Shown here piece after piece: positions 44,406 through 52,238 of a stretch of DNA of 64,000 bases. The translations under genes were made by a program, and so were the position numbers. A model generated the notes under the pieces. It made no database searches and had not been told where the DNA came from. It saw nothing but the letters and a program-made list of their open reading frames with translations. The DNA lies in the NCBI RefSeq assembly GCF_003367705.1, contig NZ_CP031425.1, forward strand, positions 1,426,001 through 1,490,000, given 5' to 3'. This DNA comes from Microbacterium foliorum. GTDB taxonomy: Bacteria; Actinomycetota; Actinomycetes; Actinomycetales; Microbacteriaceae. The first letter of the stretch is position 1, and each line of letters begins with the position of its first letter.

Positions 44406-45395
44406 GGCTGAGCCGGGGCGGATGCTCCCGACGTTCTGCCCGCCGCCGAGCACGTCGAGCGGGAGCACCGCCTGCAGGGTCGCGACGTCCGCGTCGGTCA
44501 GCCCTCCGGCGCGCGCGAGCAGGGTGGCGGCCACGATGGTGCTCGCCCGCGCGCCGCCGTCGAGCATCTTCACCGCGGCAGTCGTGCCGTTCGGGGCGAC
44601 CATCACGATCACACCCTCTGCGCCGCTCTTGGCGAACACGCCGAGCTTCTCGATCGCGACGGTGTCGGGGCGACCAGGGCCGTCGATGGTCCAGGGGTGC
44701 TCGCGAACCGCGCGCACCAGTGATCCGGCGACGCGGTGCAGAGCGAACGGCGAGCGGTCGGATGCGGTGCCGATGCGGTGGATCGAGCGGGCCAGTCCCG
44801 TCAGGGTGAGCGCATACACGGGCGCTCCGCATCCGTCGATCGCCGTGTGCGCGACCTTCTCGCCGGTGAGCCGCTCGATGACGTCACGGATGTGCACCTG
44901 CAGCGGATGCGCCGGGTCGAGGTAGCCGTCGGTCGGCCAGCCTGTCGCGACGCAGGCCCGCAGCATCGCGGCGTGCTTGCCCGAGCAGTTCATCCGGATC
45001 CGGGTCTGCGCACCGTGCTCGCGCACCAGCTCGTCTCGTGCGGCGGTGTCGGACGGCCAGGCGGGAGGGCAGGCCAGGTCGTCCTCGTTGAGTCCACCCT
45101 CCGTGAGGATGTCCCGGACCAGGGCGGCGTGGCGGTCGGTGCCGCTGTGGCTCGCGGTCGACATCGCGAGCTGTTCGCCCTCGAGCGCGGCGCCCGCGGT
45201 GACGCATGCCACGGCCTGCAGAGGCTTGAGGCTCGAGCGGGGGAGGACCAAGGCATCGGGGTTGCCGTGGCGGACGACGACGTCGCCCTCGGGCGAGAGC
45301 ACCACCGCCGCCCCTGCATGTCGGGATTCGACGAAGCCGCTCCGTTCGACGACGGCAAGTTCCACGGCATCCTGAACGGTCAGAGTCTCCAGCAC
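44400..45395 (-). CDS. L-asparaginase, class 3 (Rhizobium etli type, Asparaginase_II family)
   Basis: This family hydrolyses asparagine to aspartate and ammonia and is unrelated to the E. coli AnsA/AnsB enzymes. The 331-residue protein shows the features known for the R. etli enzyme: SxxK in PRSSLKPLQA, the zinc-site motif RMNCSGKHAAML with Cys and Lys, and IDGCGAPVYAL with the second Cys. SHSGTDRHAALV and PAWPSDTAARDEL also fit. Start is taken as the GTG at 45395; the open frame extends upstream to 45479 into the OsmC gene, which argues against that start. The stop codon is within the 23-bp repeat array. Confidence 0.88.
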   Translation of the reverse strand: MLETLTVQDAVELAVVERSGFVESRHAGAAVVLSPEGDVVVRHGNPDALVLPRSSLKPLQAVACVTAGAALEGEQLAMSTASHSGTDRHAALVRDILTEGGLNEDDLACPPAWPSDTAARDELVREHGAQTRIRMNCSGKHAAMLRACVATGWPTDGYLDPAHPLQVHIRDVIERLTGEKVAHTAIDGCGAPVYALTLTGLARSIHRIGTASDRSPFALHRVAGSLVRAVREHPWTIDGPGRPDTVAIEKLGVFAKSGAEGVIVMVAPNGTTAAVKMLDGGARASTIVAATLLARAGGLTDADVATLQAVLPLDVLGGGQNVGSIRPGSAL

Positions 45396-45465
45396 CCCCT
45401 CAGGATATCGTCGGTCGGCGTCCTCCCGCGCCAACGATGCTGCGTCGCATGCCCGGGGCTGGTGG

Positions 45466-45471
45466 CAGACT
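45466..45471 (+). promoter_or_regulatory. Leaderless-type -10 box of the OsmC gene
   Basis: CAGACT ends 6 nt before the ATG at 45478. It differs from TANNNT only in the first base. Confidence 0.4.
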
Positions 45472-45477
45472 GACGTC

Positions 45478-45972
45478 ATGGCAGATCGTCTGACGCCTCT
45501 CGGCGAGCACCGTTACGCTCTCACCGCCACCTGGACCGGCAACTCCGGCACCGGAACGAGCGGTTACCGCGACTACCGACGCGACGTGACGATCGAGGTC
45601 GCGGGCAAGCCCGATCTGCTCGCGTCGGCAGACAAGCCCTTCCGCGGCGATCCCGCCCGCTGGAACCCCGAAGACCTGCTGCTCGCCTCGCTGTCCGAAT
45701 GCCACCTGCTCTCGTACCTGCACGCGTGTGTCACCGAGGGTGTCGTCGTGACGTCATACCGCGACAGCGCATCCGGAACCATGCGCGAAGACGGAGCGGG
45801 CGGCGGCGCGTTCGTCGAGGTGACGCTGCGACCTGAGGTCGTGGTGGCGGAGACGTCGATGATCGAGGCCGCTGAGCGCGCGCACGCGCAGGCGCACGAG
45901 TGGTGCTTCATCGCGAATTCGATGAACTTCCCGGTGCGACACGAGGCGACGGTCCGCGCGGCGCAGGACTGA
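45478..45972 (+). CDS. OsmC family peroxidase-like protein
   Basis: OsmC proteins are small homodimeric thiol peroxidases related to Ohr. The 164-residue product has the two expected cysteines, in SLSECHLLSYLHAC near residue 75 and in HEWCFIANSMNFPV near residue 141. The N-terminal HRYALTATWTGNSGTGTSGY and FRGDPARWNPEDLLLASL motifs define the YhfA/OsmC-like subgroup. It is divergent from the asparaginase gene. Its exact substrate (organic peroxide or other) is unknown. Confidence 0.9.
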   Translation: MADRLTPLGEHRYALTATWTGNSGTGTSGYRDYRRDVTIEVAGKPDLLASADKPFRGDPARWNPEDLLLASLSECHLLSYLHACVTEGVVVTSYRDSASGTMREDGAGGGAFVEVTLRPEVVVAETSMIEAAERAHAQAHEWCFIANSMNFPVRHEATVRAAQD

Positions 45973-46013
45973 GCCGTCGAGCCGTCTCACCATCGCGCCC
46001 GTGCCTGACCCGG

Positions 46014-46793
46014 TCAGCGACGTTCGTGCGGCAGCGCCTGCTTGATCTTCTCGATCGTCCCCTGCGCGGGGGCCTCGTTGAACGCGTCGGCCAGTTCCTG
46101 GCCCGAGAGCGCGTGGATCGCCGCCATGATCTCGTCCGTCGCGAGTCGGCGGGCTCGCCCACTGGTCGCGGCGCCGTGCGGCGACAGGTCGAGCGGCTCT
46201 CCGAATCGCACGGTGATGCGCTCCGAGAGGGTGGGGACCTTCGCTCCGACAGGCATCACCTTGTCGGTCCCGATCAGGCCGACCGGCACGACCGGTGCCC
46301 CCGTCTGCAGCGCGAGGAAGGCCACGCCCGTGCGGCCCTTGTACAGGCGACCGTCGGTCGAACGCGTCCCCTCCGGGTAGAGCGCGACCGCGAGTCCCTC
46401 GTCGAGCAGCTGACGCTGCACGTCGAGCGCGTCGAGCGCGGCCTTGCCGGCGCCCCGGCGCACCGAGATGGCGCCGATCGATTCGAAGAAGGTCTTGCTG
46501 AGCCACCCCTTCATGCCGGTGCCCTCGAAGTAGGTGGACTTGGCGAGGAAGTGCACCGGTCGAGGGGCGGCGACCGGGATCGCGATGGAGTCGATGAACG
46601 AGAGGTGGTTGCTGGCGAAGATGACCGGGCCGTCCTGAGGGACGTTCTCGCGGCCTTCGATGCGGGGCCGGTAGATGGTGCGCGCGAGCGGGGTGATGAG
46701 ACCGCGACCCAGCCGGTAGGCGAATCCCGCGTGACGGGGTCCCTGCGTCTCTGCGGGCGATGTTGCGGGCTCCACCGACTGCTCTGACGTCAT
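46014..46793 (-). CDS. PlsC-like 1-acyl-glycerol-3-phosphate acyltransferase
   Basis: This family transfers acyl chains to lysophosphatidic acid or similar lysolipids at the membrane. The 259-residue protein has the catalytic NHxxxxD motif in FASNHLSFIDSIAIP and the substrate-binding ALYPEGTRSTDGRLYKG, plus APVVPVGLIGT. The C-terminus is amphipathic and hydrophilic. A TAATCT box lies 6 nt before the ATG at 46793, indicating a leaderless transcript. It lies convergent with the OsmC gene and divergent from the FKBP gene. It could also acylate a cell-envelope lipid other than phosphatidic acid. Confidence 0.9.
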   Translation of the reverse strand: MTSEQSVEPATSPAETQGPRHAGFAYRLGRGLITPLARTIYRPRIEGRENVPQDGPVIFASNHLSFIDSIAIPVAAPRPVHFLAKSTYFEGTGMKGWLSKTFFESIGAISVRRGAGKAALDALDVQRQLLDEGLAVALYPEGTRSTDGRLYKGRTGVAFLALQTGAPVVPVGLIGTDKVMPVGAKVPTLSERITVRFGEPLDLSPHGAATSGRARRLATDEIMAAIHALSGQELADAFNEAPAQGTIEKIKQALPHERR

Positions 46794-46799
46794 CAGAGC

Positions 46800-46805
46800 A
46801 GATTA
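46800..46805 (-). promoter_or_regulatory. Leaderless-type -10 box of the PlsC-like gene
   Basis: TAATCT on the minus strand ends 6 nt before the ATG at 46793. It is the closest match to TATAAT among the leaderless boxes in the window apart from AATAAT of ohrR. Confidence 0.6.
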
Positions 46806-46916
46806 CCCCCGGATCCATGCCGCCGTGGGAATGAAGCCCCGGCGCGCGCCTCCCAGCCTCGGCCAAGGGGCGTGCGCCATGATGGGGTGTCCCTCCCGCG
46901 AACCCGAGGTCTCATC

Positions 46917-47909
46917 GTGCGCAAGCGTCCACTCATCATCCTGTCCACCGTCGCTGCGGCGACCCTCCTCCTCGCCGGGTGCTCCGGTGGCGCGGATCCC
47001 GAGTCGACCGCGACGCCGGATGCCTCCGCTCAGAGCTCGTGCCTGGCGGATCTGAAGTCCGGCGCCGGATCCGACGCGGTGTCGGTCGAGGGATCCGGCG
47101 CGGACGCCAAGGTCACGGTGCCGGCCGATGCCGACCTGACCGAAGCTCAGCGTTCCGTGGTCGTCGAGGGCGATGGCGAGGACGTCAAGCCCGGCGACCT
47201 CATCTCGCTGCGCTATCAGCTCGTCGATGCCAAGACGAACGAGGTGCTCAGCACCTCTGAGCGCGGCCCCGACGGTGTGCTCTCCGCCCTGCTCGCACTG
47301 CAGAACCCGCAGCAGCAGATGGTCGATCCCACGCAGTCCACCGTCTTCACGGTCGCTGCGGAGTGCGTTCCGATCGGCTCCAGCGTGGTGCTGACACTTC
47401 CTCCCGGGCAGGAGGGGGCCAACCCCAGCGTGCTGTACATCGAGACCATCGAGGAGCTGCCGACCATCGCATCCGGGTCCGACGTCGACGCGACCGAGGG
47501 GATGCCGAAGGTCGAGCTCGACGACGCGGGCTCGCCGACCATCACGATCCCCGACACCGAGGCTCCGACCGAGACCGAGGTCGCCGATCTCAAGCAGGGC
47601 GATGGCGCCGTCGTCGCCTCCGGCGACCTCGTCACGGTGCAGTATCGCGGGGTGAAGTGGTCGGACGGCACAGAGTTCGACTCGAGCTGGAGCCGCGATG
47701 CGGCACCGGCGCAGTTCCAGACCACCAGTGTCGTTCCCGGGTTCAAGATGGCGCTCGAGGGCCAGAAGGTCGGCTCTCAGGTCGTCGTGACCATGCCGCC
47801 GAAGGATGGCTACGGCGAAGGCGAGATCAACGCGAACGACCTCAAGGGGGAGACCCTGGTGTTCGTCGTCGACATCCTCGCGACGACCCCCATCGAGCAG
47901 GCTCCGTAA
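46917..47909 (+). CDS. FKBP-type peptidyl-prolyl isomerase lipoprotein
   Basis: This is an extracytoplasmic folding helper attached to the membrane. The 330-residue precursor has a lipoprotein signal (RKRPLIILSTVAAATLLLAGC, lipid-modified Cys near residue 22). A first, degenerate FKBP-like domain (about residues 65-180) and a second, better conserved one (about 225-330) follow: GDLVTVQYRGVKWSDGTEFD, VVPGFKMALEGQKVGSQVVV and PPKDGYGEG. The first domain lacks most of the active-site aromatic residues. GTG at 46917 is chosen because it begins the basic signal peptide and has GAGGT upstream. dxr follows 38 bp later. Confidence 0.92.
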   Translation: MRKRPLIILSTVAAATLLLAGCSGGADPESTATPDASAQSSCLADLKSGAGSDAVSVEGSGADAKVTVPADADLTEAQRSVVVEGDGEDVKPGDLISLRYQLVDAKTNEVLSTSERGPDGVLSALLALQNPQQQMVDPTQSTVFTVAAECVPIGSSVVLTLPPGQEGANPSVLYIETIEELPTIASGSDVDATEGMPKVELDDAGSPTITIPDTEAPTETEVADLKQGDGAVVASGDLVTVQYRGVKWSDGTEFDSSWSRDAAPAQFQTTSVVPGFKMALEGQKVGSQVVVTMPPKDGYGEGEINANDLKGETLVFVVDILATTPIEQAP

Positions 47910-47935
47910 GCACGGCGGGAGCCGAGGGCGTGCCA

Positions 47936-47941
47936 TAGGCT
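47936..47941 (+). promoter_or_regulatory. Leaderless-type -10 box of dxr
   Basis: TAGGCT ends 6 nt before the dxr ATG at 47948; no ribosome site intervenes. Confidence 0.55.
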
Positions 47942-47947
47942 GGCGGC

Positions 47948-49030
47948 ATGCGTCGCATCATCGTCCTCGGCTCCACCGGTTCCATCGGCACCCAGGCGCT
48001 CGACGTCATCCGTGCCAACCCCCGCCGTTTCGAGCTCGTCGGCCTCGCAGCCGGCTCCAACGCCGAGATGCTGGCCGAGCAGGCGGCAGCCTTCCAGGTC
48101 GAGAGCACCGCGCTGGGCGCCGCCGAGGCCGAGCAGCTCGTGCGCGATGTCGAGGCCGACGTCGTGCTCAACGCGATCACGGGCTCCATCGGCCTCGGAT
48201 CCACTCTCGCCGCGCTGAAGGCCGGGCGTACGCTGGCCCTGGCCAACAAGGAGTCGCTCATCGTCGGCGGGGAGCTCGTGCTCGCTGCAGCCGCGCCCGA
48301 TCAGATCGTCCCTGTCGACTCGGAGCACTCCGCGATCGCCCAGGCCCTGCGCGGCGGGACGCACGCAGAGGTCCGGCGGCTGGTCGTCACGGCATCCGGC
48401 GGGCCCTTCCGCGGACGCTCGCGTGACGAGCTGCGCGAGGTCACCCCGCAACAGGCGCTCGCGCATCCGACGTGGGACATGGGCCGGATGGTGACCACGA
48501 ACTCCGCGACGCTCGTGAACAAGGGGCTCGAGGTCATCGAGGCACATCTGCTCTTCGACGTCGCCTATGACGACATCGAGGTGGTCGTGCACCCGCAGTC
48601 GATCGTGCACTCGATGGTGGAGTTCATCGACGGCTCCACGATCGCCCAGGCATCGCCGCCGGACATGCGTCTGCCGATCTCGCTCGGTCTCGACTGGCCG
48701 AACCGCATCGGCGGCGTCGGACGTCCGCTCGACTGGACCAGTGCGACGTCCTGGACCTTCGAGCCGCTCGACGACGGAGCTTTCCCCGCGGTCGCTCTCG
48801 CCAAGGCGGTCGGTCGCGCCGGGGCCACCTTCCCCGCGGTCTACAACGCGGCCAACGAGCAGGCCGTCGACGCGTTCCACGAGGGGCGGCTGCCGTTCCT
48901 CGGCATCGTCGACACGATCTCGCGGGTCGTCGACGCGCACGAGCCCCCCGACACCCTGACGGTCGAGTCGCTCGCCGAGGCCGAGGCCTGGGCGCGCCGC
49001 ACCGCCGACCAGCTGATCGCGAAGGGCTGA
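47948..49030 (+). CDS. dxr: 1-deoxy-D-xylulose 5-phosphate reductoisomerase
   Basis: Dxr converts 1-deoxyxylulose 5-phosphate to 2-C-methyl-D-erythritol 4-phosphate with NADPH, the second step of the non-mevalonate isoprenoid pathway. The 360-residue enzyme has the NADPH site [16 protein letters not shown] at the N-terminus, [15 protein letters not shown], the substrate/metal region [44 protein letters not shown] and [12 protein letters not shown]. It is separated from ispG, another gene of this pathway, by a MurE-like, an RseP-like and a TrpEG gene. Confidence 0.97.
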   Translation: MRRIIVLGSTGSIGTQALDVIRANPRRFELVGLAAGSNAEMLAEQAAAFQVESTALGAAEAEQLVRDVEADVVLNAITGSIGLGSTLAALKAGRTLALANKESLIVGGELVLAAAAPDQIVPVDSEHSAIAQALRGGTHAEVRRLVVTASGGPFRGRSRDELREVTPQQALAHPTWDMGRMVTTNSATLVNKGLEVIEAHLLFDVAYDDIEVVVHPQSIVHSMVEFIDGSTIAQASPPDMRLPISLGLDWPNRIGGVGRPLDWTSATSWTFEPLDDGAFPAVALAKAVGRAGATFPAVYNAANEQAVDAFHEGRLPFLGIVDTISRVVDAHEPPDTLTVESLAEAEAWARRTADQLIAKG

Positions 49031-49088
49031 TCCCGCCGACGGGTCCACCCGATCGGCGGCTCGACCCCACCTGGGCTCGCGCCGGCTC

Positions 49089-50708
49089 TCAGTCCTGGTC
49101 GGCGTAGGGAACGGGCCAGTGCGAGTCGGGGACGGGCCACCCGGCGGCGAGCAGCGCGCGACGCGCCAGCTCCCGTGCCGAGTACGGCGTCCGCACGCCA
49201 CGGATGTCGCGGTAGTCCTGATGTCCGGGTCCTGCCCACAGGATGGAGTCGCCGTCACCGACCATGCCGACGGCGGCGATGATCGCCGCCTCCGGTGGCG
49301 AGTACTCGTGGATCTCCGCGTCCGGGCGGGCGGCGCGCGCACCGGCGACGAGGGTGGCGCGGATCGTGTCCGGGTCCTCGAAACGCGGATGGTGGTCGGT
49401 GATCACCAGGATGTCGCTGCCCTCGACCGCGGTACGCGCCATGTCGTAGCGCTTGCTGGCGTCTCGGTCGCCATCGGCGCCGAAAAGCATCAGCACCCGA
49501 CCCGGAGTGACCCGGCGGACGGCCGCGAGCGTCTTCTCGAAGGCGTCGGGGGAGTGCCCGAAGTCCACGAACACGACGGGGCCCTCATCGCCCGAGACGA
49601 GTTGGGTGCGTCCGGGCAGGTGCGCGTCGATGAGTCCCCCGTCGAGCGCCTCGACGATGCGATCCCAGGAGTAGCCGCCCTCGAGGAGCATGACGATGGC
49701 GAGGGCGGCGTTCGCGGCCATGTGCGGTCCGATCACCGGGACGGTCGTCGTCAGCGCACCCGCGGGGCCGGTCAGCGTGAACGTCGTGCCGGAGGCGCGC
49801 TCGTCGTCGATCACGACCACCCAGTCCGCGGCGGCGGCGGCCTGCGGGTCTGCGGCGATCGTGGGGGTGCCGACCGTGACCACCGGGATCTCGGCGCGTT
49901 CCACCACGAGTGCGCCGTTGGGGGAGTCGAGGCACACCACACCCCGGATCGCCCTGTCGGGTCGGAACAGAGGCAGCTTCGCCTCGAAGTACTCGTCCAT
50001 GTCGGCGTAGTCGTCGAGATGGTCGTGGCTGAGGTTGGTGAAGCCGGCGACGTCGAAGCGGATGCCGTCGACACGATGCCGCGAGAGTGCCTGGGCGCTG
50101 ACCTCGACGGCCACCGCCTCGACCTCCCGCTCGCGCATGAGGGCGAGCAGGGCGTGCATCTCGGAGGCCTCGGGCGTCGTGAGCCGCGACACGATGACCT
50201 CGCCGGCGATGTGACGTTCGGCGGTGGAGGAGAGACCGGTTACGACGCCGAGCTGGTCGAGGATGCCTTCGAGCAGGTGCGACACGCTGGTCTTGCCATT
50301 CGTGCCGGTGGTCGCGAACAGCAGCGGCAGGGGGTCGCCCGCTCCGGTGCCGTAGACCCAGGCGCTCAGGGCGCCGAGCACGGCGCGGGGGTCGTCGACC
50401 ACGAGGATCGGTAGTCCGGCGGGCGCGGCGATCTCGGCACCGGCATCGTCGGTGATGATGGCGACGGCCCCTTTGTCGGCGGCGGCCGCAGCGAACTCGG
50501 CCCCGTGGCGATTCACCCCCCGGATGGCGACGAACGCCTCGCCCGCACGCAGGTCGGCGGTCGCGAGGGTGATCCCTGACAGGGTGACACCGTTCACCTC
50601 GCCGCGCACCTCTCGGGCGAATCGGGAGGCGAGTTCGGACAGCTCACGCCGGGGCGGGTTCGCGGGGCGGAGCACGGGAGGCAGGCTCGGTTGTTGTTCA
50701 ATCGACAT
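49089..50708 (-). CDS. MurE-like Mur ligase (divergent paralogue)
   Basis: Mur ligases add amino acids to UDP-MurNAc peptides with ATP; MurE adds the third residue. The 539-residue protein has the MurE three-domain plan: GVNRHGAEFAAAAADKGAVA (N-terminal), the ATP site LFATTGTNGKTSVSHLLEG near residue 139, NLSHDHLDDYADMDEYFEAK, and a C-terminal domain with VFVDFGHSPDAFEKTL, LMLFGADGDRDASKRYDM and VITDHHPRFEDPDTI. In meso-DAP enzymes the last motif contains DNPR; here it is DHHPR, and GxGGDRDxxKR is FGADGDRDASKR. It therefore looks like a second MurE-type ligase, not a typical dcw-cluster MurE. Which amino acid it adds cannot be read. ATG at 50708 has GGAGAGGAC upstream. Confidence 0.8.
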   Translation of the reverse strand: MSIEQQPSLPPVLRPANPPRRELSELASRFAREVRGEVNGVTLSGITLATADLRAGEAFVAIRGVNRHGAEFAAAAADKGAVAIITDDAGAEIAAPAGLPILVVDDPRAVLGALSAWVYGTGAGDPLPLLFATTGTNGKTSVSHLLEGILDQLGVVTGLSSTAERHIAGEVIVSRLTTPEASEMHALLALMREREVEAVAVEVSAQALSRHRVDGIRFDVAGFTNLSHDHLDDYADMDEYFEAKLPLFRPDRAIRGVVCLDSPNGALVVERAEIPVVTVGTPTIAADPQAAAAADWVVVIDDERASGTTFTLTGPAGALTTTVPVIGPHMAANAALAIVMLLEGGYSWDRIVEALDGGLIDAHLPGRTQLVSGDEGPVVFVDFGHSPDAFEKTLAAVRRVTPGRVLMLFGADGDRDASKRYDMARTAVEGSDILVITDHHPRFEDPDTIRATLVAGARAARPDAEIHEYSPPEAAIIAAVGMVGDGDSILWAGPGHQDYRDIRGVRTPYSARELARRALLAAGWPVPDSHWPVPYADQD

Positions 50709-50830
50709 GTCCTCTCCATGCTCTCACGGCGGCGGCGCGAACTCCGGGTGCGGCACGTCCACCCGCACACCGCGGTGCGGCGCATCGTGGCCTCGGAGAC
50801 TCGTGGGGCTCATTCCTAGGCTCCGCGCAC

Positions 50831-50836
50831 TAACGT
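50831..50836 (+). promoter_or_regulatory. Leaderless-type -10 box of the site-2 protease gene
   Basis: TAACGT ends 6 nt before the GTG at 50843. Start codon and spacing agree with the other leaderless genes here. Confidence 0.5.
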
Positions 50837-50842
50837 GATCAC

Positions 50843-52159
50843 GTGGATGTCCTGCTCTATCTGGGTGGCATCGTGTTCATGCTGATCGGCCTCGGCCTCT
50901 CGATCGGTCTGCACGAGGTCGGTCACCTCCTGCCTGCGAAGCTCTTCGGCGTGCGCGTCGGCCAGTACATGATCGGCTTCGGGCCCCGGCTGTGGTCGAA
51001 ACGCATCGGGGAGACCGAGTACGGGTTCAAGCTGTTGCCGTTGGGCGGCTTCATCTCGATGTCGGGCATGTACCCGGCATCCACCGCCGCAGGCCCGGCC
51101 AAGGGGCTCTTCCGTGCGCTGGTGCAGGACGCACGGTCGGCGAACGACGAGACGATCGCCGCAGGCGCAGAGGACCGGGTGTTCTACCGACTGCCGGTGT
51201 GGAAGCGGGTGATCGTCATGCTCGGCGGTCCGCTGATGAACCTGATCCTCGCCGTCGTGATCTTCACGGTGCTGGTCTCAGGCATCGGCGTACAGCAGGG
51301 GACCACGACGATCGCCTCGGTGAACGAGTGCGTCCTCCCCGCCGGATCGACCGCGACCGAGTGCGCGGCCGATGACCCCGCGACGCCGGCCGCTGAGGCG
51401 GGCATCCGGCCGGGCGACGTCCTCGTGTCCGTGGGAGGGCAGAGCGTGTCGACCTTCGCCGAGGCGACGGCCATCGTGCAGGCGGCGCCCGGCAAGACCC
51501 TCGATCTCGTGGTCCGTCGCGACGGCGCGGAGAAGACGCTGAGCATCACCCCCGTCGAGGCCGAGCGCACGATCACGGACGCCAGTGGCCAGCCGGTTCT
51601 CGGAGACGACGGCGAGCCCGTCGTCAAGGATGTGGGGTACGTCGGCATGGGCGCCCAGATGGGCTTCGTGCAGCAGCCGTTCTCGGCAGGCCCGCAGATG
51701 GCGGGCGACACCGTCGCACGCGTGGGGTCGATGATCCTCACGCTGCCTGTGCGCATCTGGGATGTGGGAGTCTCTCTGGTCACAGGAGGCGAGCGGGATC
51801 CGAACGGACCGCTGAGCGTGGTCGGAGTCGGCCGCCTGGCCGGCGAGGTCGCCGCCACGGACGCCCCTGTGCTCAACCGCTTCTCGGTGCTGCTCAGTCT
51901 GCTGGGTTCCTTGAACGTGGCGCTGTTCGTGTTCAACCTGATCCCGCTGCTGCCGCTCGACGGAGGTCACGTCGTCGTGGCGCTGTGGGACGGCATTCGC
52001 CGTGCCTGGGCGAAGCTGTTCCGTCGCCCGCCGCCCGCGCCGGTCGACGCCACGCGCCTCGTGCCGCTCACGGTGGTCGTCGCGACGCTGCTCATCGCGA
52101 TGGGGGCGGTTCTGCTGCTCGCCGACGTGTTCAACCCCGTGAAGCTCTTCGGCGGCTGA
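50843..52159 (+). CDS. Site-2 protease, M50 family (RseP/Rip1-like)
   Basis: These intramembrane zinc proteases cut anti-sigma factors and other membrane proteins. The 438-residue protein has the zinc motif HExxH in SIGLHEVGHLLPAKLFGV in helix 1, FGPRLWSKRIGETEYGFK, a PDZ domain near residues 180-250 (AGIRPGDVLVSVGGQSVSTF) and the third zinc ligand in PLLPLDGGHVVVALWD. About four membrane helices. It sits between dxr and ispG, a conserved actinobacterial neighbourhood. Its substrate is not in the window. The 80-bp stretch after the stop has short GGCTGATCGCGGC-type direct repeats. Confidence 0.93.
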   Translation: MDVLLYLGGIVFMLIGLGLSIGLHEVGHLLPAKLFGVRVGQYMIGFGPRLWSKRIGETEYGFKLLPLGGFISMSGMYPASTAAGPAKGLFRALVQDARSANDETIAAGAEDRVFYRLPVWKRVIVMLGGPLMNLILAVVIFTVLVSGIGVQQGTTTIASVNECVLPAGSTATECAADDPATPAAEAGIRPGDVLVSVGGQSVSTFAEATAIVQAAPGKTLDLVVRRDGAEKTLSITPVEAERTITDASGQPVLGDDGEPVVKDVGYVGMGAQMGFVQQPFSAGPQMAGDTVARVGSMILTLPVRIWDVGVSLVTGGERDPNGPLSVVGVGRLAGEVAATDAPVLNRFSVLLSLLGSLNVALFVFNLIPLLPLDGGHVVVALWDGIRRAWAKLFRRPPPAPVDATRLVPLTVVVATLLIAMGAVLLLADVFNPVKLFGG

Positions 52160-52238
52160 TCGCGGCGGCTGATCGCGGCGGCTGAGCCCGGCGGCTGATC
52201 GCAGTCGGCTCAGCCCGGAGGCTGAGCCGACCGGGGAA

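Noticed and set aside
52160..52238. Short GGCTGATCGCGGC-type direct repeats after the site-2 protease gene as a regulatory element
   Set aside because: Few, imperfect and in a convergent 79-bp gap; most likely simple GC-rich slippage, possibly aiding termination.
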